Source: Planctomycetota bacterium
Lineage (GTDB): Bacteria > Planctomycetota > MHYJ01 > WSZJ01 > JACPWG01
Assembly: GCA_016220045.1 (NCBI GenBank)
Contig: JACRIP010000594.1
Span: 1 to 11,219 of the forward strand
Reading direction: 5' to 3'
DNA length: 11,219 nt
How positions within the stretch are numbered: position 1 is the stretch's first letter; every line of letters begins with the position of its first letter. Positions 6,201 through 11,219 of this stretch are shown piece after piece. The notes below the pieces were generated by a model. It did not search any database, was not told the DNA's origin, and saw only the letters and a program-made list of their open reading frames with translations. The translations under genes were made by a program, and so were the position numbers.

Positions 6201-7481
6201 CTACGCCCGTTGCCCGGCCGCCGCCGCCCGCTTCTTCAGGTACATGAAACCCCCGACGACCACCACGACCATGACCAGCGCGAGCGCGATCGGGCTGTGG
6301 ACCACCTTGGAAACGATCACCAGCACGGCCCAGAGCACGAAGGCCACGATGCCGGTCACGATGCCGATCAGCCCGCGGCTGAGCTTGCCCGCGATCGGCA
6401 GGATGTTCGCCACGGCGACCAGCGGCCCGAAGAACGCCCCGAGTCCGATCCAGATCAGAACGAAGCCGATGCCGCGCAAGATCCAGGTCATGACCGTATG
6501 CTCGGTATCCAGCGTGGCGATCGCCTGCTCGCGCCCGCCCGGCAGGGCGCGGAAGAAGGTCGAGCCTCCCTCGTAGGTGAACGGAGCCAGGGTCGAGCCG
6601 TTGAGCTTGCCGAAGAGCGTCACCGCCAGCCCGGGGGCCAGCAGTTCGTAGGACAGCCGGACGTCGCCGAGCCGGGGCGCGGACACGGCGCCGCCGCCGA
6701 GGAAGACGTAGCCGGAGTCGAAGCGCGCCGCGGGCGTGCCCGCGGGCAGGAGGGCGACCGGGGGCGCCACGCCGGGGCGCGACGCGGCCGCGCCCGCGAC
6801 GCGATCGCGCATCGGCTCGCGCTCCACCATGCCCGGCGCCATCCGCTCCGCCGCTGCGCCCGCCGCCTCCAGCGCCCCGCCCGCCCCCGCGCCGCCGAAT
6901 GCCAGGTCGTCCGGCGCCAGACTCAGGCGTTGACCCGCCGGTAACTCCGCCTCCGCCGGCGCAAAGCGATACTGGCCGATGTTCGCCGTGCTCGCGCTCC
7001 AGGTCTCGTCCTTCACCGGCGCGGGTGGATTCTGGTGCCCTTCGGGATGCCGGAAGCCCGCACTGGAAGGCTTGCGGCTCCACTCCTGCCGGTAGGTGTA
7101 GGTCGTGGTCCGTTCGGTGCCGCCGCCGACCTTGTCGCGCGACTCGGAGTGCTCGTCCTCGACCCAGGCGTACATTTCCACGGCGCGCTCGAGCCGGATC
7201 GCCGGCCGCGGCCGCAGGAAGCCAGGGTCGCCGAGCTTCTCTTCCGTCAGGAGCGGACCCGAGAGCGCGACCAGCTTGTCGTTCAGCTCGGGCGCGGCGC
7301 GATCGGGCGCGAGCACGACGGATTTGCGCGCCACGTCCGCGAGGTTGGTGCGCCCCTCGGTCCACCAGAGCAGGATCACGGCGCCGAGCAGGAAGAGCGG
7401 TCCCAGCAGCACGCCTACGCAGGAGCCGCCGAGGTTGCCCAGGAAACCGGTGCTCGAACGTTCGACGAAGATATCGGCCAT
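6201..7481 (-). CDS. TMEM43-like integral membrane protein, 426 aa
   Basis: The layout matches TMEM43 (LUMA) family proteins: an N-terminal membrane helix near residues 20-42 (GVLLGPLFLLGAVILLWW followed by TEGR), a large soluble middle domain carrying the family-like motif YTYRQEW, and a C-terminal group of about three to four membrane helices (TWILRGIGFVLIWIGLGAFF onward) ending in a short basic tail. The length is close to human TMEM43 (about 400 residues). In animals the protein is in the inner nuclear membrane and ER; the role of bacterial homologues is not known to me. The middle contains an alanine/glycine-rich insertion near the segment FGGAGAGGALEAAGAA. Start ATG at 7481 has AGGGGG at 5-nt spacing and a promoter at 7528-7556. 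It is divergent from the M3 peptidase. Family is confident, function is not. Confidence 0.88.
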   Translation of the reverse strand: MADIFVERSSTGFLGNLGGSCVGVLLGPLFLLGAVILLWWTEGRTNLADVARKSVVLAPDRAAPELNDKLVALSGPLLTEEKLGDPGFLRPRPAIRLERAVEMYAWVEDEHSESRDKVGGGTERTTTYTYRQEWSRKPSSAGFRHPEGHQNPPAPVKDETWSASTANIGQYRFAPAEAELPAGQRLSLAPDDLAFGGAGAGGALEAAGAAAERMAPGMVEREPMRDRVAGAAASRPGVAPPVALLPAGTPAARFDSGYVFLGGGAVSAPRLGDVRLSYELLAPGLAVTLFGKLNGSTLAPFTYEGGSTFFRALPGGREQAIATLDTEHTVMTWILRGIGFVLIWIGLGAFFGPLVAVANILPIAGKLSRGLIGIVTGIVAFVLWAVLVIVSKVVHSPIALALVMVVVVVGGFMYLKKRAAAAGQRA

Positions 7482-7527
7482 GGAATCCCCCTATCGCAGT
7501 CCGGTTGGCTTGAATCGATCGACGGTG

Positions 7528-7556
7528 AGGATAGCAGGCCCGCGCCGCGCGCGCAA
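7528..7556 (-). promoter_or_regulatory. Promoter of the TMEM43-like gene
   Basis: On the minus strand, -35 TTGCGC (7551-7556) and -10 TATCCT (7528-7533) are 17 bp apart, with TGC just upstream of the -10 as in extended -10 promoters. The predicted start near 7521 leaves a leader of about 40 nt. The -10 belongs to an 11-bp inverted repeat shared with the opposing promoter. Confidence 0.6.
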
Positions 7557-7557
7557 C

Positions 7558-7586
7558 TTGATCTTCGGCCCCCTTCCTGCTATCCT
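7558..7586 (+). promoter_or_regulatory. Promoter of the M3 peptidase gene
   Basis: -35 TTGATC (7558-7563) and -10 TATCCT (7581-7586) are 17 bp apart, and TGC precedes the -10 (extended -10). Transcription would start near 7593, about 43 nt before the ATG at 7636. Its -35 lies 1 bp from the -35 of the opposing promoter. Confidence 0.7.
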
Positions 7587-7635
7587 GCGCGGCCCTCCGA
7601 GCCCCCCCGAAATCCCGATCGCGCAGGAGACGCTG

Positions 7636-9381
7636 ATGACCGCCGCCCTGTCCCCGCTCGAACGTCCCACCGGCGAGTACGCCCGCCGCTTCGTGCCCTC
7701 TGCCCTCGACCCGGGCGACTGGAACGCCCTCGCTCCGCTCTTCGCCGAGCTGATCGCGCGCACGCCCTCGACCCGGGCCGAGCGCGAGCGCCGCATCCGC
7801 GACCTCTCCGAACTGCTCGCCGTCATCGGCGAGGAACGCGCCCGCCGCCACATCGCGAGCGCACGCAACACCGAGGATGCCGAACTCGAGCAGCGCTACC
7901 TCTCCTTCTGCCACGACGTGGACCCCAAGGCGAGCGAGCAGACCGACGCCGTCTACCGCAAGATCGCGACCGATCCGGGCTCCGCCGAGCTCGACGCGAA
8001 CTACGGCACCTTCCTCAGAAACATCCGTAACCAGGTCGAGATCTTCCGCGCCGAGAACGTCAAGCTCGAGGCCGACCTGGAGGACCTGGGGCAGGACTAC
8101 TCGAAGCGGATGGGACGCATGACGGTCATCTTCCGCGGCGAGGAGAAGACCCTGGCGCAGCTTGCGCCGATCTACGAGAGCACGGACCGCACGGCGCGCC
8201 GCGAGGCCTTCGAGGCGGCCTCGGGCCGGCGCCTGCGCGAGCGTGACGCGCTTGACGACATCTTCGACGCGATGCTCGCCAAGCGCCGCGAGATCGCCAA
8301 AAACGCCGGGGCCGCGAACTACCGCGACTTCCGCTTCCGCCAGCTCAACCGCTTCGACTACACGCCCGACGACTGCGCGCTCTTCCACACCGCAGTCGAG
8401 AAGGTGGCGGTGCCGGTGCTCGCGGAACTGCGGCAGTGGCAGAAGGAGACCCTGAAGCTCGACGCGCTGCGCCCCTGGGACCTGAGCGTGGACCCTTGGG
8501 GTCGCCCGCCGCTGGTGCCCTTCGCCCAGCCCGCGGAGCTCGAGGCCGGCGTCGGACGCATCTTCGAGCGCCTCGCACCCGAACTGGCGGCGCAATTCGC
8601 CGACCTGCGCGGGCGCGGACTGCTCGACGTCGCCAACCGCAAGGGCAAACGCCCGGGCGCCTTCTGCTACCCGCTCGAGGAGTCGCGCATCCCGTTCATC
8701 TTCGCCAACGCCGTCGGCGTGGACGACGACATCCGCACCCTCCTGCACGAGATGGGGCACGGCTTCCACGCCTTCGCCTCCCGCACGCAGGAGCTCGTGT
8801 GGTACCGCGATTGCCCGAGCGAGTTCGCCGAGGTCGCCTCGATGAGCATGGAGCTGCTCGGCGGGCGGCATCTCGACGTCTTCTACCGCGACCCGGAGCA
8901 TGCCGCGCGCTCGGCGCGCGAGAACCTCGAGGGGATCGTCTCGACCTTCACCTGGGTGGCGACGATCGACGCGTTCCAGCACTGGATCTACACGCATCCG
9001 GAACACACCCGACGCGAACGGCGCGACGCCTGGATCGGCATCGTGCAACGGTTCGCGGACGGCGTGGACTGGTCGGGGTACGAGGAGGTGCGCGGCTACG
9101 CGTGGCACCGCCAGCTCCATGTATTCCTGTATCCCTTCTACTACATCGAGTACGCGATCGCGCAGATCGGGGCGCTCCAGGTCTGGCTGGCGGCGCGCAC
9201 CGACCCGGCGCGCGCGCTTTCCGACTACCGGCGCGGGCTGGCGCTCGGGGGCTCGCGGCCGCTGCCGCAGCTCTTCGCGGGGGCGGGTTTGACGTTCGAC
9301 GTGTCGGAAGGGATGCTGCGCCGGCTCCTCGGCGCGGTGCAGGAAGAGCTCAAGCGCCTGCGCGACGTGAAGAGCCGCTAG
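7636..9381 (+). CDS. M3 family zinc oligopeptidase (oligoendopeptidase F-like), 581 aa
   Basis: A cytoplasmic zinc metallopeptidase that in this family trims short peptides left by other proteases. The zinc site is HEMGH at residues 371-375, and the third ligand is most likely E399 in FAEVAS, 28 residues on, as in M3 peptidases. Downstream, the segment YEEVRGYAWHRQLHVF followed by PFYYIEYAIAQ matches the substrate-binding region of the oligoendopeptidase F branch. The N-terminal half is the helical lid domain with long charged helices. The start was set at the ATG at 7636 because AGGAG (7625-7629) lies 6 nt before it and a promoter sits upstream; longer in-frame versions run back through the promoter. 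No signal peptide is seen. It has the usual length for the family (about 560-600) and no missing catalytic residue. Confidence 0.95.
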   Translation: MTAALSPLERPTGEYARRFVPSALDPGDWNALAPLFAELIARTPSTRAERERRIRDLSELLAVIGEERARRHIASARNTEDAELEQRYLSFCHDVDPKASEQTDAVYRKIATDPGSAELDANYGTFLRNIRNQVEIFRAENVKLEADLEDLGQDYSKRMGRMTVIFRGEEKTLAQLAPIYESTDRTARREAFEAASGRRLRERDALDDIFDAMLAKRREIAKNAGAANYRDFRFRQLNRFDYTPDDCALFHTAVEKVAVPVLAELRQWQKETLKLDALRPWDLSVDPWGRPPLVPFAQPAELEAGVGRIFERLAPELAAQFADLRGRGLLDVANRKGKRPGAFCYPLEESRIPFIFANAVGVDDDIRTLLHEMGHGFHAFASRTQELVWYRDCPSEFAEVASMSMELLGGRHLDVFYRDPEHAARSARENLEGIVSTFTWVATIDAFQHWIYTHPEHTRRERRDAWIGIVQRFADGVDWSGYEEVRGYAWHRQLHVFLYPFYYIEYAIAQIGALQVWLAARTDPARALSDYRRGLALGGSRPLPQLFAGAGLTFDVSEGMLRRLLGAVQEELKRLRDVKSR

Positions 9382-9422
9382 GGGCCGGGCGGCGCGGGTC
9401 GGAGCGGTTCCAGGCGGAGGTC

Positions 9423-9544
9423 GGGGCGGACCCCCGTGTCCGCTCTGGCGCTGCAACGGGGCTTGGCAGGCGGGGCGGACACAGGGGTCCGCCCCGGCGC
9501 CGCAAGGATGTTTGTCGGGCGGGGCGGACATAGGAGTCCGCCCC
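9423..9544. repeat. Three REP-like hairpins with exact 49-bp period
   Basis: GGGGCGGAC begins at 9423, 9472 and 9521. In copies two and three it pairs perfectly with GTCCGCCCC (9487-9495 and 9536-9544) around 6-nt loops; in copy one the right arm is GTCCGCTCT, weakened by G-T pairs. The 25 bp between copies are also similar (GGCGCTGCAA / GGCGCCGCAA), so the whole is a diverged 49-bp tandem repeat of about two and a half units. It fills the gap between the peptidase and the membrane protein gene and may end transcription or be a dispersed extragenic repeat. Confidence 0.85.
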
Positions 9545-9586
9545 TACGCCGATCCCGGGGATGCGCGTAGTCGGGACGCTACCCAC

Positions 9587-10252
9587 ATGCTGCGACGGCT
9601 CCTCGGATTCGCCCTGCTCCTGACGGCGCTCGCGTTGACCGCGCTCGCCGGACTGGTGCTCCTGCGCAGTCGAGGGGCGGGGCCGGCGCTGCCCGCGCTG
9701 CCGGCGGAAGTCGAGGCCGGGCTGCGCGCCGTGGAGCAGGCGCAGGTCGAGGGCCTCGACGCAAGCACGCTGGTGGCTGGCGCGGCGCTCGCCGTGCTCG
9801 TCTTGGCGTGGACTTTCCTGCGCGCACGCGCGCGGCAACGCGCAGGCGGCCCGACGCCCGCGGCCCCCGCTCCTCCCGCACCTCCCGCGACTTCGGGTAC
9901 ACCCGAGACGGCTCCGGCCCGCGGAGTGCGCGGCGCGGTGCGCGCCGTGGCGCGACGCGCATTCGGGCCGCGCACGCCGGGCGGCGGCGGGGGCTGCGGA
10001 CCGTGGCTCTTCGCAGCCTTCGCCCTCGCCGCCTGCGCCGCCCTCATCGCCGCCCTCTACTACGGACCGGAAACACTCCAGCTCACCGACACCATCACCA
10101 TCCGCCGCGGCCCGCGCGACCGCTTCCTCGCCCGCATGAAATGGGGCGGCATCGCGCTCGCCGCGCTCCACGTGCTATACTTCCTCGTGCTCTCCCTCCC
10201 CCGCCTCTTCGGCGGAGGCGGGGGCAAGGGCGCCGCGCGCCGCAGCCGCTGA
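9587..10252 (+). CDS. Unknown four-helix membrane protein, 221 aa
   Basis: I do not recognise a family. Four hydrophobic stretches are visible: residues about 5-26, 61-80, 138-158 and 187-207. Between helices two and three lies a low-complexity Ala/Pro region (about 89-110) followed by a basic segment, and a PGGGGGCG run precedes helix three. A short polar stretch with TITIRRGPRDR (170-180) sits between helices three and four, and the C-terminus is glycine- and arginine-rich. The first helix could instead be an uncleaved signal anchor. The start was placed at ATG 9587 because the hydrophobic N-terminus begins there; an upstream extension would run through the 49-bp repeats. The ribosome site is weak. 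PlsC follows 39 bp downstream in the same direction, so co-transcription is likely and an envelope role plausible, but this is inference. Confidence 0.75.
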   Translation: MLRRLLGFALLLTALALTALAGLVLLRSRGAGPALPALPAEVEAGLRAVEQAQVEGLDASTLVAGAALAVLVLAWTFLRARARQRAGGPTPAAPAPPAPPATSGTPETAPARGVRGAVRAVARRAFGPRTPGGGGGCGPWLFAAFALAACAALIAALYYGPETLQLTDTITIRRGPRDRFLARMKWGGIALAALHVLYFLVLSLPRLFGGGGGKGAARRSR

Positions 10253-10291
10253 CCCGGCCGCATCGCGCCGCATGAGTCAGGCATACACCCG

Positions 10292-11038
10292 ATGCCAGGC
10301 AGCCCCCTCGGCCGCCTCCGCGCGCTCTACCAGCTCCCGCTCCTCGCGCTCTGGACCCTGCTCTGGTATTCCCTCGCGATCGCGGTCGAGCTGGCGACGC
10401 TGGGGCGCTTCGCCGCCTCCCACGCGAGCTTTTACGGCCATGTCTGGGGCGGTGTCTGCCTGCGCATCTTCGGCGTCCGCCTCGAGCTGGTCGGCGGCGA
10501 GCGCCTCGCCGAACGCGCGCCGCGCGTGCTCGTCTTCAATCACACCAGCATGCTCGACCTCTTTATCTGCACGTCGATGATGCCCCCGGGCGCCACCGCG
10601 CTGGTCAAGAAGGAGTTCGGGAGCATCCCGGTGCTCTCGCTGCTCTGGCGGCTGCTGGGCGTGGTCTTCGTCGATCGCTCGCATCCGGATCGTGCGATCG
10701 AGAGCCTGCGCGCCGCGGCGGAGCGCATCCGCCGCGAGCGCATCTCGGTCTTCGTCGCGCCCGAAGGCACGCGCAGCCCGACCGGCGAGCTCCTGCCCTT
10801 CAAGAAGGGGGCCTTCCACCTCGCGCTCGATCTCGCGGCGCCGATCGTGCCGCTGGTCTTCCACGGCGCCGCGCGCCTGCAGGCGAAGGGCGAGCTGGCG
10901 ATCCGGCCGGGGGTGGTGCGCGTCTGCGTGCTCGAGGCGATCTCGACGGCGGGGTGGAAGCGCGAGGAGCTGGACGCGCGCGTGGAGGAGGTGCGGGAGC
11001 TGTTCGTGCGCGAGCTGGGGGTGGCGGGCGGGGGGTAG
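10292..11038 (+). CDS. plsC: 1-acyl-sn-glycerol-3-phosphate acyltransferase family protein, 248 aa
   Basis: A membrane-associated acyltransferase of the PlsC/LPLAT family, expected to add the second acyl chain to lysophosphatidic acid to give phosphatidic acid for phospholipid synthesis. The catalytic HX4D block is N83-H84-TSML-D89, the phosphate-binding block is PEGTRS at 157-162, and block IV appears as APIVPLVF at 183-190. The N-terminus has a membrane helix near 11-34. The length fits the family (about 240-260). The start is ATG 10292; the ribosome site is weak (only AGG nearby), so the true start is less certain than the gene. It follows the unknown membrane protein by 39 bp and probably shares its transcript. 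Related enzymes with other acceptors, such as ornithine-lipid acyltransferases, share these motifs, so exact substrate is inferred. Confidence 0.93.
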   Translation: MPGSPLGRLRALYQLPLLALWTLLWYSLAIAVELATLGRFAASHASFYGHVWGGVCLRIFGVRLELVGGERLAERAPRVLVFNHTSMLDLFICTSMMPPGATALVKKEFGSIPVLSLLWRLLGVVFVDRSHPDRAIESLRAAAERIRRERISVFVAPEGTRSPTGELLPFKKGAFHLALDLAAPIVPLVFHGAARLQAKGELAIRPGVVRVCVLEAISTAGWKREELDARVEEVRELFVRELGVAGGG

Positions 11039-11144
11039 GGGGAGTCGGGGGGGGGGACGAAAGGGAGGCGAGATGAGATAGCCGCCCTTCTCACCACCTG
11101 TCGCTTCCCCCCGGGTGCATGTCCGTATCTGCGAGACGAGAACG

Positions 11145-11173
11145 AAACCACAGAGGCACAGAGACACAGAGAC
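11145..11173. repeat. CACAGAG-type dispersed repeat
   Basis: AAACCACAGAGGCACAGAGA continues with CACAGAGA, that is three degenerate copies of CACAGAG spaced 8 bp apart. I recall this string from non-coding DNA of many environmental bacterial genomes. The rest of 11039-11219 (G-rich start, then mixed sequence) holds no gene or clear signal that I can support. Confidence 0.6.
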
Positions 11174-11219
11174 GACGACGGGAACGAGGAGCAGGCCGTT
11201 CCGCAGCCTTGTCACCGAA

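Noticed and set aside
5962..9531. A 1189-codon open frame on the minus strand spanning several genes
   Set aside because: It runs opposite the M3 peptidase and in another frame of the TMEM43-like gene, and its composition is arginine/alanine/glycine-rich without motifs. Long antisense frames are expected in DNA this GC-rich.
9423..9544. CRISPR array
   Set aside because: Only three copies, and the 25-bp 'spacers' are similar to each other. The unit is a palindromic tandem repeat and no cas gene is present.
10172..10182. Extended -10-like TGCTATACT as a promoter for plsC
   Set aside because: It lies inside the upstream gene and no -35 match is found 16-18 bp before it. Read-through from the upstream gene explains expression.
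10250..10292. A second recoded TGA joining the unknown membrane protein to PlsC in the same frame
   Set aside because: The two genes share a frame and no other stop lies between, but each has its own complete domain and the linker is short. No conserved redox position is involved, so this is coincidence with an ordinary stop.

Overview
This is a gene-dense, very GC-rich bacterial window with nine complete protein-coding genes and one partial gene, plus short intergenic gaps full of repeats. No RNA gene, insertion sequence or CRISPR array is visible. The GC richness, heptanucleotide repeats, REP-like GGGGCGGAC hairpins, 'ACCACAGAGGCACAGAG' repeat, a TMEM43-like protein and the style of the 77-residue protein suggest an environmental bacterium of Planctomycetota or a similar high-GC phylum. 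This placement is an inference from pattern memory, not a phylogenetic result.

Layout. 1-991 (+): tryptophanyl-tRNA synthetase, lacking only its N-terminus. 988-1151: a 164-bp near-palindromic, MITE-like element whose left end contains the trpS stop codon. 1180-1413 (-): a small 77-aa protein, divergent from 1607-1927 (+), a thioredoxin whose active-site nucleophile codon is TGA. Each of these two genes has a good sigma70-type promoter in the shared gap. 1959-1993: a strong hairpin between the convergent thioredoxin and ABC exporter genes. 2023-3828 (-): an MsbA-type ABC half-transporter. 3829-4124: a leader holding an AT-richer patch and about 22 heptad repeats. 4125-5501 (+): an EboF-like member of the alkaline phosphatase/nucleotide pyrophosphatase superfamily, followed at 5546-6082 (+) by a secreted single-HKD phospholipase D-like protein. 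6156-6179: a perfect GC hairpin between convergent genes. 6201-7481 (-): a TMEM43-like membrane protein, divergent from 7636-9381 (+), an M3 metallopeptidase; their promoters form a nearly symmetric palindromic module. 9423-9544: three REP-like hairpins spaced exactly 49 bp apart. 9587-10252 (+): an unknown membrane protein. 10292-11038 (+): a PlsC-type acyltransferase. The right end carries a common dispersed repeat.

The most notable observation is the thioredoxin gene. It is complete and has promoter, Shine-Dalgarno sequence and terminator-like hairpin, and it is interrupted only by one in-frame TGA at codon 32. That codon falls exactly on the catalytic Cys32 of E. coli thioredoxin, while D26, C35, K57, cis-P76 and G92 are all preserved at the same numbers. 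A hairpin follows the TGA. The simplest reading is a selenocysteine thioredoxin with a U-P-A-C redox centre. Other genes here use TGA as an ordinary stop, so genome-wide recoding is unlikely. The remaining genes are mostly housekeeping or envelope functions (translation, lipid export, phospholipid synthesis, peptide turnover) and do not form one obvious pathway.
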